The position numbers and the translations under genes are program-made. From Macrocystis pyrifera (lineage: Eukaryota; Sar; Phaeophyceae; Laminariales; Laminariaceae): DNA of 64,000 nt. The stretch covers positions 1,116,001-1,180,000 of the forward strand of contig JASSKH010000023.1 in NCBI GenBank assembly GCA_031763025.1. Reading direction: 5' to 3'. Within the stretch, counting starts at the first letter, position 1. Each line of letters opens with the position of its first letter. Positions 1 through 36,889 of the stretch are shown piece by piece. The notes beneath the pieces were generated by a model. That model was not told where the DNA came from. It did no database searches and worked only from the letters and a program-made list of their open reading frames with translations.

Positions 1-550
1 ACGTTGGACGCGCCACCACCTCCATGGGAGGCCCAAGGACCTCCCGGAATCGAATTTCCGTCGCGTTTGCCTGCTTGTATGGTGGATCTGTGTTACTGAG
101 CGCTAGATTTCCGGCATGTGTGCACAGATGCGAACGGCCTAGTAGGTTGTGCTCTCCGTTGCTTTTCGCCTGGATTTCTATTTTCACTTTTTGATTCTGG
201 TTGGACACCTCGGCTATTTTTTATCGAAATCGAAATGAATTCGATTTTCGATTGAGCTTTTCGATTCTGTTTAGACACACCCTGAGCATCTGGAAAAAAG
301 AATCAGCTCAGGGAAAAAAATAGCCGTCAACGTCTTTTATGCGGCAAGACTCCGACAAACCCTGACCCTGAGCGCTTTTTTTTTTTTTGTGTTTTTTTTT
401 CTCAAATACCGAACAAGGGAGGCGTTTTTGGAAATATGCTGGCCGAGAGAGAGCCTTCCGAAAATGTAACGTTCGATTGTAGCACCCTTGCCGTTTCGAG
501 CAAACGAGCGCTGGAAAACGGCCGGACCACTCTTTCAACGCTCTTTTTAA

Positions 551-680
551 GTCGACAACTGCTCGATGAAAATCGGAAAGTGACGAGCAGGGTGGGAATG
601 CTGACAGACTGACATACCCCTAAAAGATGGGCACTTCTCCCGGCGCGAACGGAGAAGTAGACGCCTGCCCTGTCACAACG
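551..680 (-). mobile_element. SINE-body fragment (opposite orientation)
   Basis: GATGAAAATCG, GACGAGCAGGGTGGGAATGC and TGA are the reverse complement of the body of the elements at 33828-34157 and 36890-37208. No tRNA-like head is seen here. Confidence 0.5.
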
Positions 681-1079
681 CCTTGTTCAAAACACTATTA
701 ATAGCTGCCCTTTGGAGTTAATCTGGAGATTAAAGTAGTACCCTGGTATGATAGTATTGAAGAACTTAAGTACCGGCCCTTTAAAGAAGAAAGAAGAAGC
801 CCCGCGGGCTGGATTCCTTATTTTAAAAAGAGCATTCTCCAGACTATCTTTGGTAAAAGCGATACAGAATTTCTTACTTCTCCGGAAGTGTTGTGACATG
901 TTTTATTGTGGAAATATTTCATACAGCAGTAGTATCAGAGGGCCGGTATTCTAGTGCACCACCAGTGTTGGCTCGTACGTTCGAGGTACTATAACATCGT
1001 GTACCGGTATCCTACATACGGCGTACGTACGTTAAGTAGGTACCAGGACAACAACAGTAGTATTAATAGTAGTTGTTCC

Positions 1080-1530
1080 TGTTGTAATATCGCGTCGTAC
1101 GTTAATTCGTATATAGTTTGGGATCAATGAGGCCTCCTGCTGCGACCAGCCGAAGACCCACCCAGGGTTACTACTCCCGCGTTCGTTGTCTGGCAATCAA
1201 CGCGGCGCCTCGTCGCAGAGAGTAGGTACCCCGGTGAAATAAACACTAACAAAACTGATGTCGTTGTCGACGATACACCTCGCTACCAACGATGGACGGG
1301 CGGGATGGGCTGTTTTTTCCTATTAGTAGCCTCTTTCTACTTTGTCGTGCTGTTGTAGAGCTGCGATATCGCTCACGGAGTGATACTCAATCACTGTCTC
1401 CCCATACAACAATGAGGCTTTCTCGAACAGGGATCCACCCTGCTGGCGTCCCCTCTTTTCTGTTCCAGATTACTGTTGTAACATCGTGTCGTACGTTAAT
1501 TCGTATATAGTTTGGGATCAATGCGGCCTC
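1080..1530 (+). repeat. Pair of ~57-bp direct repeats (1080-1136, 1474-1530)
   Basis: Both copies contain TGTTGTAA, then CGTACGTTAATTCGTATATA and GTTTGGGATCAATG, differing at about four positions. They are separated by about 340 bp of unrelated sequence. Confidence 0.85.
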
Positions 1531-3561
1531 TCTCTGCTGCGGCATGAGATTACACCCATACTTGTTGACCCTTCTCTTATCTCAATGTCGTCGCTCGTTT
1601 GATGCGTATCCTTTTTGCGGGTGCCTTCTATTCCTTATTGTCCCCAAACTTGTAGCCTAGTTGATTAGGGGTTCTGCTACCGTTGGTTGTCCCGTGGGAA
1701 CGTCGTGTACGATTTTTCAGACCCCTCCGACGGTGATACGCGCTGAGGTATGCGATCGCGGTGTGATGCACCCGGAACGCGTTTACCTGGTTGTCGGCAC
1801 GCAGTGTTGTAGCGTGTCTCCGTGCGGTTCTTCCGGAACTAACATACGCTTGTGTCGTGCTTGAGGGCCGACAAAGGCGGAGCGTTTACGTAGGTGGTCT
1901 CCCACACTATCTTTTCCCCAGATACCGCAGCCCGCCCCCCACCGTAGTTACCATACGCTTTCGTCTAATGAAGCACGCATAACGTCTGCCACATTCGGCA
2001 TGTTTTCTACGTTTCGCTTGGTCCTCGCCCCCTCATCCCATTTGTTCCTCGACTTTCAGATTTGGGGAAAATGGGAACGAAACACCTACTTCTCGGTGCC
2101 TAGGGTCACGAGCCATACGCTGGCAGATCCTACCACGCTTGATACGGCACGATGTACAATTATGTTTATTATAGCAAGCAATTACAGGCACCTGAAATAC
2201 GGTGCACCACTCACTACCGTGGGTTGCGATGTACTTGAAGCTAACGTAGGCTCGATGCGACTGTGACCAGACGCACCCGCCGAGAGACATGGCGGACGTA
2301 AGGGCAATCAATTGCAACGACACTTCGGATTGACGGTCTATGAATATCAGTAGTATGATATATATATATATAGATATACTTACTTAGATCTCGATCTCTG
2401 AGCGTGCTCGGTTGGTACATCCCTGGCCTCTCAGAGCTCCCACTTGGGAATCGCCTCCGTTTATTACTTGCCGGACCGTTCCAGCGAGTCTTTGTTTTCT
2501 CCATTTTTTTCTCGTCGTACTTTCAGTCCTTCTTTCCTTTTTTATTCTTTCGTTTCGTGTGCGTGCGTGTACTCCGAGCACGGTTGCGCGGGCGAACCCG
2601 GCATCGTCGCGGGTGTCAGCGGATGCTGGCGAGTAGAGGGGGAGTTGCAAGGAGCGCGGTCGCCGCTTTCGTGCCTAGGCGTTGCGTGTGCCTCGAGACA
2701 CGAGGGATGCAACAATAGGCTCTGTCTGGCCTCCATTTGTGATTTTGGATAGAGTACGTACGAGTATTTAAGGGTCGTTCGGGATTGTAAGATGATATTC
2801 AAGCGGTGCTTATTTTCGCGACCGGGCTGAGAGTCACAAGAGGGAGGTACCCCGAATGAGCACCAACATTGTCGAGCTTGTGTCGAGGTCCACGGTGAGC
2901 ACCGGGCTTCACGCGACGCCGGCGACGGGGCTCACTGTGGAAGAGAGGGAGGGAAGCTTTACCCGGACTGAATCGGTGGCGAGATGGTCGCGAGAGGGGC
3001 GGGGGGCGTACGAGGCTGAGAGAGAAGCTCTGCTGTAAGATTTTTTCTTTTTTTCATTTTTTTCTTTTTTTGACTGGTGTAAGGTGTTCCACTCAGGTAG
3101 TAAATTATTACACGAAAGGGGACGGGGATTTTTTTTCTTTTAGAAATTGTCGGTTTCATTTTCATTGTTTTTGCTGTGTTGCGGTCCTATGCTTTATCTT
3201 TCGTACATACGAGTACACAGACACAGAGCATATCGAAAGAAGAAAATAGGTGCCCTACCTGGGGTATGCACGTATGTATGTACAAACGTGTGAGCGAGCG
3301 TAGCGGAACACCGCCCGCGACGCGAAGAATATATGGCGTCCGAGCTGTTTTCTCCTGAAGCATGGCGGCGGGACTCTTGGCATTATCAAGTCGCCAGTTT
3401 GCAGCTAACTACAAGGGTCATGAAAAAAACAATTTCAATCATGGACCTCTGTCCGCTTCGCATAATTTGATGATGTTTCCTTCCTGAGCGAGCGTAGCGG
3501 GCGGCGTAGGCCGCCCTCGGAGCGAAGCGCCTTGTATATACATACACAGTTTCTACCATAT

Positions 3562-3650
3562 GGGTACACACGTGAAACAGTTGTCGATTATATGTGATAC
3601 AGACTTGATCGGTCAAAGGGTACACACGTGAAACAGTTGTCGATTATATG
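3562..3650 (+). repeat. Perfect 33-bp direct repeat (3562-3594, 3618-3650)
   Basis: GGGTACACACGTGAAACAGT and the following 13 bases are identical in both copies, 56 bp apart. Each contains the palindrome CACGTG. Confidence 0.9.
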
Positions 3651-6600
3651 CACGGATGCAAAATATACTGGTTCGTGCGCTCGCTGTTTTTCTGTGCGTG
3701 TATCAACGTGTTCGCGTATGCGCTCGAGGACTCGCATGTATACGACATGTACTTCTTATTTTATATTATTTTGCGGTATGTATATTCTAACTGTGTACAT
3801 GAAAGTGGGACTACGCCGCGACTCGTCATATTAGTCGCCAGGTGATACCACGCACTATTAGTAGAACGATTTTCGACTTTCCTAGTGGAGTTTCTCCTAA
3901 CCCAGGGGGCACACACGAGCTAAATACAGAATAGTGTCATTGGACATATCTCGACGATATCGTTCCGTAGATGCATGCATCGCTCGGCGCTTGCACCTTC
4001 TCCCCCTGTCGAAAATGTTACCTTCCAAATTCGTCCTAGGGGGTGTGTTACCTTACCACACGGTGTGATAGTATCAGTAGTAGTAATAGTATAGCATCAC
4101 ACGTGTTGCACGGCGGTATAGTGGCTAGCATCAGCACCATGTCACAGACCTCTGTAGGCATCCTGTACCGCAGATCACTCTATTGATGTTGGAACACGTT
4201 CGTGAGGTATAGTACGTAAAAGTCGGCGGGCGGTACTGGGTACGTCTAGGGCCGTTCCTCTGTTTTTTTATACCAGGTGCATGGCACCAGCCGATATGTA
4301 CCGTCTACCAGGCGATATGTACCATCTACCAAGTAGCGCGTAAATGTCCACGGACGGTATTGGTGTGATATATTGCCCTTCTTTTATTTCCTGCTGTGTG
4401 AAGGATTAAGGGCTTGAGCAACTTGCAGGCTTGCAGGGATATCGATCTGATTCCGATAGCGTTGCAAAAGCGGACATTTTGCGCGAATTACTGCACACTG
4501 TAATAGTGCTTCCGCACGACGCAAGCAGGCGGCAAAACTTGGCGCGTGTGGTCTAGACGTCAGCCCTTCAAATTCTACTGTAGAAAAGACAATAGTCCTA
4601 TCGAGCTTTTGGCGAGGGGCTATAACTCGTAGACTCGCACCTCGCTCTACAGGATATTTAATGTATTCTAGGAGCTAAGGAGCTACAACCGTACGAGCTA
4701 TCTCAGGCGAGATCCCTCGTGTCTGTGGCGAAGCTTGCTTGTGCTCCAGTTGCAATAGTTGATCTGGACTCCTCCTAAGAGCCATCTTAACGGGGAACAC
4801 TAAAGTTCGTTATTTGGAAATAAAATTTCAATTCCAATGAATTTTAATTTGATTTCGAAAAAAAAACGTGTTTGTATCTTATCGGGAAACGGCGCATTCA
4901 TTGTCAAACAAAAAGAAATTCGAAACAACCTGGATTAACGCAGCGCGTCACACAACGCCCAGCCGACAAACAGCGACGAGCGTAGACGAGAGTGAAGGTT
5001 TGCGTTGTCGCGTGCGCGCCGCCGCCAGCATTTTTTTTCTTTTTGGTGGCGCAGGATAGGAAGCTATCACTCTCAGGGTGTCTTGGGTGGGCGGAGGGAA
5101 CACTCAAGCGCCACGTGCGGAACAGCAACGGTGGTGCAGCTATCGAGGTCTCGAGCGTATCCTCTGTTTTTTTGCTCGTTTGCTCGGTTTTCGTGATGGT
5201 TGGCCGATCGATCAGGCCGAAAAATTGGGCTTGCGGCCGCCATGATTTCTTTTGAGGCGCCACCGCCGGGATACAATGCGCTATGGTCTGTGGCCTTGGG
5301 CTATTGCTGCGGTCGCCTGTCGTTGAGGGTTGGGTTTTATCGCCTCGACCGTGGTCACCGAAGCGGCCAAGGATCACCCCAGACTCCAGCGGGGGTGTTG
5401 ACCCACCATGAACATGCTGCATCAAGGCGGATCAACTCCCAAATTCGAAATTGAAATAAAAAAGTCACACGAAAAAAGTCCCAAAAGACTTTTCACTCAA
5501 ATTGTTTTTTTCTAATTTGCCCCTTCGAATCCTGCCTGGTCATTCACTCTTTGGCCAATCAGATGCAAATGAAATTAGAAAGAAAAAAATCAAATCAAAG
5601 TGAAAGAACCAAAAGTCCTCGATAAGATGGGCCCTAAGAGTACTGCTTCTTTATCTTCAGCGGGTAGGGGATGCTTCTACAAGTAGTTCCTGGTACATCA
5701 GTAGGGTATGTTGGTATCGTCCTCGCCCTCCGACTGTCCGATACGACGTACCGATATTCGAAGTACCACATCAGTATCTAACCCTGTCTGTCCTATCAAG
5801 TGGCGTACCAGGGGGTGGTATGCTCTCAGCGAAAAGCTGAAGCGCGGAGCTTCGTGTTTCCCTCTGTATCGTCTGTCCACACAAGCGTGTCGTACTTGTA
5901 TGATAACAGGTACCAGCTGTCATATCATCGGGATCCATACTTGGGGATGGAGAACAAACGCACCCCTCCCTGCATGATAGACCGAACATCCCTCCTTCGC
6001 AAGGAGAAGATACAACTGCATGCGTAGTCTTAAGCACCCCTCCCTCCCTAAGGAGAAGGACGCAATTGCGTAGTCTCTCCCTGCGTCCGCGTGTTCATAT
6101 GTTGATGATGTTGGTGGTGAGGTGTTGATGTGATATTGTGATGGCGTGTTTATGGTTTGTTGTGGTGATATGTTGCTGTGTTGGTGTGTTGATGCGCTGA
6201 TGCCCAACTAGCAATCCCGTAGCGGGGTCTGCAGCGTCTTCGCCCGTGCATGCTTACTTCGAATTGGTGTATTCATTATTTTGATATTTAGAGCTACTCG
6301 TACGTCGTACGTGCACAGCACGCATCGCATCGCAGTTGTTGCTTGGTACAGACAAGTACATCATTGACAGGTACTTGATATACCTATATATGTAATATTG
6401 TACTTTCGTGCGCGGTTTTGAGGTCCGTGTAGCACGCTTGTAATATTATAATTCTAGCACACACCCTCGGATGCATGTGATGCTATAGGTAACTTATCCA
6501 TAGTGACGACAGTACAAACGACGAGCGATGCGTCTGTGCAATGGTTGGTCTCCACGATACCTTTCCAAAGCCACCACTTCCGTTGTACTTACGTATTATC

Positions 6601-7121
6601 TTTATTTGTATACGGTACAACATGCCTCCCTTGTTTAGGAAAACGTCACCTCGTATATTCGTCTAAGGGGGAGTGTTGTCTTGGTTGTAGCATACGGTAA
6701 AACTACTCTCATGTCTCCTATTAAAAACTCGATTGGAATTTGGCAACGAGACTTTTCTGCCTCTCCTTCTGAAAACTCGACATGAAATTTGGCTACCGAC
6801 CGTGGGTGAAGAGGACAAGACGGCAAGGCGGGAAGGTGACTCCTCGGAAGCACTACACAATCTATCCAAGTTGCAGCAGAAGTGCGGCGTTGTGTACTGT
6901 TCTATGTATCGGATGGGATAATGTACTTCAGGCCCTGTTGATGAGGTTCCGGCAGTTTCAGCAGTTTCACTCAGATCGCGTACGACGAGCCGAAGTGTAA
7001 TAATCGTACCACAATCCCGACGTGTGCCATACAGTACCATAAACCGCACCCTACCTTGCCGTACCGCACCCGTTCCTCGCGTCCGTCGATCCCGGCTTGC
7101 ATGTTTGAATTACGCCATCAG

Positions 7122-31405
<24,284 letters not shown>

Positions 31406-32770
31406 TCAGGATCATGATGCTGTACGATGCTTGCTCAGCCCATGGAATACGCATACCTGGTACATACCAGGAGCCAACTTCTTCACCTGGTGGCCATGCT
31501 TTGGTGTGACACCTGTAGCAAGGCGAAACTCTCTAGAGTCGGGCTGCCGCTAACTCTGAGTTGTTGGTTTATCGGTCTCTGCTTGCTCGTTCAGAAGTTG
31601 GCAGGCAGTTTTTCTTGCCTGCTACCTGGTACCAGTTATAGAGCAGTCTGTTGTCATCGACTCACCTATCGCTGTGTGGAGTAACGTCAGACGCTCTCTA
31701 TGCCTGGATCAGATACAAAATCTGGGGTGGCCAGATTATGGTGTGTACAAGGATGCTGGCCTTTTCAGCGACAGCCACAATTGGAGTGCGCTATTTATGA
31801 TCACTCGTACTCTTGTGCGATTTTCGCATTTAACACCTACGGGATCCTGCACTGGCCGAGGCATGCCATGCCATCTTTTTATGTTGCGTTCTGTGTTCGC
31901 GGGAGCTATGTCCGCGGGGTGGGGACGTCGTGCGTCCGTACGTGGTGTGTTAATGACTACCAATAGGTAGGGCCCTTCGTGCCGTTGGAGTGTTTTTTCG
32001 ACAAATCAACCAATCCGAACAGAAACAAGTGACTACATTTTTTTTCGGCCAAAATACGACAGCCCTCCTCGGCGTATCCCTCGCTTTGGCGTGTCCTCAT
32101 CTGTCCGCGTTGCTGTCTTGTATCATCTGTGTATCGTTTTTCGTGTACGAAATCACCTTGGTATCTGTTGCTATTTGTCGTTGGCTGTGAACCTGTGTCG
32201 CCTAGTCCCTCCCGGCCACCGGCAGCTCTTCAACCCTGACCCTGCACTCTTTGTGCCTCTGTGCATGGTGTTATTGGGTTTGTTTCGTGCGCCTTTCACG
32301 CACGGTACTGGTCGTCGCCAGCTCTGGCAAGGTCGTGAGGGGAATCAATGCATGGCTTTCGAGAGGTAGAAACTAGCAATTCAAACGTTGAATTCCAAGC
32401 GAGTGGATAGACATTCAGATGTTGATGTTTAACGCATACAAATACGAAATAAAAAATCTTGCGGAATCGAAATCGGGTAGCACAGGTTCAGTATCGTTTT
32501 TTTGACTATTATTATTTCATTTTCTACCACGAAAAAAGCTTCCGTACAGTATTGAATTTTGGATCGGACACATTTGGACATTCTGAAACCGTAGTGGATA
32601 CGTCGTCGCAAGCTAAACACCATCGAACACAGCGTCAAGCCAATCTTTTATACGTCGTAAAGCGGTAGGTACACACACGGTGACTGACACCAGGGAAGGG
32701 GGGACATCCGCCTGTGAGATGCAGTCTGTGTGACTCCAAATCTCATTCGCAGAGACGGACAAGGATTCGG
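31406..32770. other. Intergenic, 3' flank of CCT3; no gene seen
   Basis: Holds the CCT3 3' untranslated region of unknown length. Open frames are short and without family resemblance. Several TACCTGGTA/TACCAGGTA words occur at 31455-31640. Confidence 0.6.
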
Positions 32771-32779
32771 GTCTATTAT

Positions 32780-33165
32780 TAGGCCAGTTTAGGTAGGGCA
32801 AAAGGGGAACAAACCCCGACTAAAACCTCATACATACAGTAGTAATACCTTCGTACCTGAGTACCTGGTAGGGTGGGCAGCGAGAAAGGGATTTCGTTCC
32901 CGCAGTTTTTTTATTGGTCAAATGTTTAGGTCGGCAGTTTTGATTGGTGGACCCTGCGTGCGATTTGGGTCTAATAGGCCAGTTTAGGTAGGGCAAAAGG
33001 GGAACGAAACCCCGACTAAAACCTCATACATACAGTAGTATTACCTTAGTACCTGAGTACCGGGTAGGGTGGGCAGCGAGAAAGGGATTTCGTTCCCGCA
33101 GTTTTTTTTATTGGCCAAATGTTTAGGTAGGAAGTTTTGATTGGTGGACCCTGCATGCACTTCGT
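32780..33165 (+). repeat. Tandem duplication, ~195-bp unit
   Basis: Units start at about 32780 and 32975 and are about 95% alike: TAGGCCAGTTTAGGTAGGGC, AAAACCTCATACATACAGTA, GGTGGGCAGCGAGAAAGGGA, TTTCGTTCCCGCAG and TGATTGGTGGACCCTGC. Non-coding. Confidence 0.93.
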
Positions 33166-33827
33166 TTCTCGATCTATGTACTCGAATGATACGTATTGAC
33201 TGTACATGAACAAACACAGACAACGGCATTCACGGCGGAACTGCACTACAGTATTATTCACATGCTAGTCTGTTCGAAAATATAAGGTACATTACTTACC
33301 GCAATAGCTGACCATCTGTGGTATGTTTAATCTCAGCAATCGTGCGGGTCATTTATTTGTTTCTTCGGAAGAGCCTAGATATGATAGACAATGAAACACG
33401 ACCGGGTATACTGCTGTAATTCTGCAAGGTATCTATCTGTGCCGTGTTCATTTGCAACAACTGCAGTTTTGTATTTGTGTAACGACGTGGTGACTATTGT
33501 GCGTCTTTGGTGACGGCAACGAGTGGTCTCGACATAATATACACGCGTAATAAAGGTGAGCTTACATTCTTATCTCGGGAGCTTTTTTCCCATAATTTTC
33601 CATGTTTTTTCGCGCACTTTTTTTATAGTCAAGATTTTCCTGATGTTTTCCCCCCCCCAAATATGTGAAATTTAATAAACCTGTTTTTTTTTTGTTTCTG
33701 GAGCATTTCACGAATAATGACAGAGCGCCTTCGTATGTTCATACACATGTCCAATCATTTCCATACTTTGGAAAATCTGGTTTAAAAGCTCTCCGATAAG
33801 AATATATGAACCGCCGATTACGTATCC

Positions 33828-34157
33828 TTTTTTTTTTTTTTTTTTTTCCATCACTTTTTATCAGCGATCCTCAGAGTCTGCTTTCTGGACACGCCGTGGT
33901 AATAATAACAGTTAGTTGTCGCTTTCCCCCCCCGGTGCGTGCCTTTATTTTTATCGCGCATAGGGTTCAGCATTCCCCCTGCTCGTCGATTTTCATCGAA
34001 TGTTTGCTAACTCAAGGTCTCGCGCTTTCCATTAGTCAGTTTTATGCAAGAAAAAGTCCCTGCATTACGAGTACGAGATAATATGGACTCGGTGAGACTC
34101 AAACTCACGAAATTGACTTCAGAAGGCAAGGGGACGACCTATCAAGCCACCGGGGAC
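33828..34157 (-). mobile_element. tRNA-headed SINE, copy A
   Basis: Read on the - strand: a 73-nt tRNA-like head (34157-34085), a ~240-bp body and a 3' A tract (T20 on the + strand at 33828-33847). The head has a box A-like TGGCTTGATAGG and a box B-like GAGTTTGAGTCTC, the internal Pol III promoter. Body blocks are shared with copy B. The tRNA fold is imperfect, so it is a SINE rather than a functional tRNA gene. Confidence 0.75.
34085..34157 (-). other. tRNA-like SINE head (copy A)
   Basis: T-arm GTGAG/CTCAC closes a seven-base loop; acceptor ends GTCCCCG and CGAGTCC pair only partly; the anticodon arm is mismatched (a TTCTGAA loop would read CUG). Not scored as a functional tRNA. Confidence 0.55.
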
Positions 34158-34689
34158 GCTGTCTGCACTCTTAGAACTACCTCGTGAACGGTAGGCCACT
34201 TGCAGCTAACTACCGGAGCGGTGGGATTGCTGTCCCCGATCCCCTTATCAACCGCCTTATTTTCGACAACATAGGAACACCGAAAATTCAAAATTCGAAA
34301 GCTCCTCGTACATGACTTGACGCCCATTCCATACACAAAGAGCCACACAACCACAACAGCATAGCTATACATATCCTTTCGTCACATCTCTCTTCGCCGG
34401 TGCGTCCGAGCAAAGACGATCGACCAGAAGTCCTGCCCTCGCTCTAGCGCTGCTTCTCTTTGCCGGGCAACCTGAACAGGTGAGGCTGACAAGGCAAGCT
34501 CAGGAAGGAAGCAGGGCGCAGATCGTTTCCAAGGAATTCAAGTGCAAATACACCAGTGTGTCTTTTCGTTTTCTCGCATCACTTGTCCACAAGGCTTTAG
34601 ACCCGTTCTTGGCTCTCTGCGGCTATTCAATCAGACCACGCTGTGCGCGGCAGGCAGTGTTCCCAGGGTTCTACACTATTCGACTCTTT

Positions 34690-34890
34690 TGTGGCATGCC
34701 GTGGCATTGCCATGGTACCACCCATGGCATACCATGGCATCCCCACGGCATCCCATGGCGTGTCATATGATTCCATGGCACGCCGTGGCATGCCACGGGT
34801 GGTACCATGGCAACTCCCACGGCAACCGCCACAGCATCCCCCACGGCACCCCAATGTCTTCGTTTTCGCGAGCGGCATCCATGGCGTGGT
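34690..34890. repeat. CATGGCA palindrome array 1
   Basis: Dense CATGGCATGCC, CCATGG and CACGGCA words, self-complementary at many scales. Confidence 0.9.
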
Positions 34891-35195
34891 GGTTGGGCGT
34901 TGCAAGTGTGGCAAAATACTTTGCGGCATGGCAGGTTGGATGCTCTTCACTTCTCTTTATATGGTTGCATATTTTTTCGGCCGATCCAGGCCGATCTTGC
35001 ATATTATGTTGTACCTGGTGGTGCTTTTATGAATGGCAACGGCACTGGCAGACTTGCACTTGCACTTGCCATGCTTCAGCAGTGAACGTGGCCATTTGAA
35101 TGTTTTCGACACTGCTGTGGAGATGTTACCTACTACTGAGCTATAGGGGTAAAATGTCGATCGATTACCCAGCCCCGAGAGTAATCCTTTTATAA

Positions 35196-35218
35196 CCCCC
35201 CCCCCCCCCCCCCCCCCC
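35196..35218 (+). repeat. C23 homopolymer
   Basis: Uninterrupted run of 23 C. Confidence 0.95.
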
Positions 35219-35257
35219 TCTGAACGGCCGTACGTTGAGCTACCCGCCTAGTTTTAA

Positions 35258-35650
35258 ATACTTAGGGAACCAGGGATACAGGTTTGTTGGAATGCACGCC
35301 CAATCGCTTCTGTAAAAGAAAGGTTCCAAGTAAGATTCGAACCGTCGTTAGGCGAAGGCGTACGGAAACTACGGTGGGTTGTGGGCTGCGGTATCTGGGA
35401 AACAGTAGCGTTGGGAGACCACCCACATGAAAGCTCCGCGTTCATCGCCCCTCAAGCACGACGCGAACGTATGTTAAATCCGAAAGAACCGCATGGAGAC
35501 ACGCACGAAAGGCTGCGTGCCGACTACCAGGTAAACGCAATACAGGTGCCTCACACCGCAATCGCATACCTAAGCGCCTTATCAATGTCGGAGGGGTTTA
35601 GAAAATCGTACACGACGTTCCCACGGGACAACACACGACACGTATTCTAA
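35258..35650 (+). CDS. Unrecognised 130-residue open frame, possibly a fragment
   Basis: Open from just after a stop at 35255-35257 to the stop at 35650, with the first ATG only at 35381. Reads REPGIQVCWNARPIASVKER, FEPSLGEGVRKLRWVVGCGI, then ALGDHPHESSAFI and SEGFRKSYTTFPRDN. Composition is protein-like (balanced, Trp-containing, no low complexity), unlike the surrounding repeats. No family recognised; a piece of a mobile element or an exon is possible. Confidence 0.3.
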   Translation: MLREPGIQVCWNARPIASVKERFQVRFEPSLGEGVRKLRWVVGCGIWETVALGDHPHESSAFIAPQARRERMLNPKEPHGDTHERLRADYQVNAIQVPHTAIAYLSALSMSEGFRKSYTTFPRDNTRHVF

Positions 35651-36634
35651 ACGTGGAAGTGTACCAATCCGCCAGAGGATAAAAAAATCAAGAAAAAACA
35701 ACGGTAGCCGAACCCCTACTGATACTGGTAGACTAGAAGTGTGGAGACAAAAAGCAAGAGAAGGAACCCGCAGAAAGGATACGGGTCATGCGATCGAGTG
35801 ACGACAATAGGACAAGAGAAGGGTCTACAAGTATGGGTGCGATCTCATGCCGCAGCCGAGAGGCCTCCCTGATCCCAAACTATATGCCAGGTACGAATAA
35901 ACCTACGACGCGATGCTACAACAGTATTCTGTTCATCACGCTCATCGCACAGCAAACTGGCGATCGTTGTAGTGCATACAGTAAGGTAGCATCTACTCAT
36001 GGTCTGTAGACAGCAAGGTGAGACCCGCAGTACAATGCGGGACACCTAATAAGAAAACGAGCAATAAGAAAGGCAGATTGACATTTGCAGGAACTTAAGA
36101 AATTCGGGGGTCTGTATACTGAAGTTAATGTAGAACGGACCCATTCTCAAATAAGATATCCAGCCTGGATCAGATTCCCTGTTTCTTATTGGGTATTCTG
36201 TACTCTATGTGTCAATAGTAGTGCTAAGTAGTAGTACTGTATCAACAGTAGTAGTGGACCTTCATCCGCACCGATGAGAGCAGGAGCATCCGCTGAACAC
36301 AGGCTGTTTTTAGTAGGTCCCTCCGTATGCTGCACCAGGTATGATAAAGTACTGTATATACATTTACTTCATGTTCAGTAGGTTAGAATACCCGATGGTT
36401 CACTCACTCGTGTACCAGTATGTTTTTTGTGGCTGACAAAGCCGTTCAGATGCTGCGCGAACGGAACGTGGCGACTGCTCAATGTAGCTCTTTCGAAAAC
36501 AAACTATCAACAGGACCGCAAAATACATCGTGCGCTACGTACTGCTGTACTAGGCGTTGGTTGTGACGATCGAAATCGCGTAGAATTTATTTTCTTTTAT
36601 CCGATCTACTGGTACATTATTAGCATTGTCATAC

Positions 36635-36845
36635 TTTTCCATGGCATGCCGTGGCATCGCAATGGATCATCATGGCGTTGTCATGTCATATTTAGGCAAT
36701 GTTTGGCAATGCCATGGGTCGTGGCGTACCATGTCATGCCATGGCGTGGCACTGCCATCGCCAACCGTCATGGCAACACGACATGGCAATGACATCGCGA
36801 TACCATGGCAATGCACTTGCCACGGCATACACCATGACACCAGCA
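36635..36845. repeat. CATGGCA palindrome array 2
   Basis: Same word set as array 1 (GGCATGCCGTGGCATCGCAA, CCATGG). Separated from array 3 by SINE copy B. Confidence 0.9.
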
Positions 36846-36889
36846 TAATTGAATACAAGGGTGTCTGTTCAATAACGATGTACTTTCCC

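Larger units (their letters stand above)
1..7121. other. No gene recognised; low-copy non-coding DNA
   Basis: Should contain or precede the missing CCT3 5' exon, but no segment resembling KREQGRK...IRTTLGPR was seen. Holds short direct repeats, an inverted SINE-body fragment (551-680) and A/T-rich patches at about 200-260, 4800-4870 and 5430-5620. Open frames here are short and mutually overlapping. Confidence 0.6.

Noticed and set aside
3361-3487. Possible 41-codon + strand ORF starting MAAGLLALSSRQFAANYKG
   Set aside because: Start context and composition look gene-like, but it is short, has no recognised family and no continuing exon was found.
4904-5425. 173-codon open frame on the - strand
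   Set aside because: Low-complexity composition, no motif, and overlapped by frames on the other strand; not enough to call a gene.
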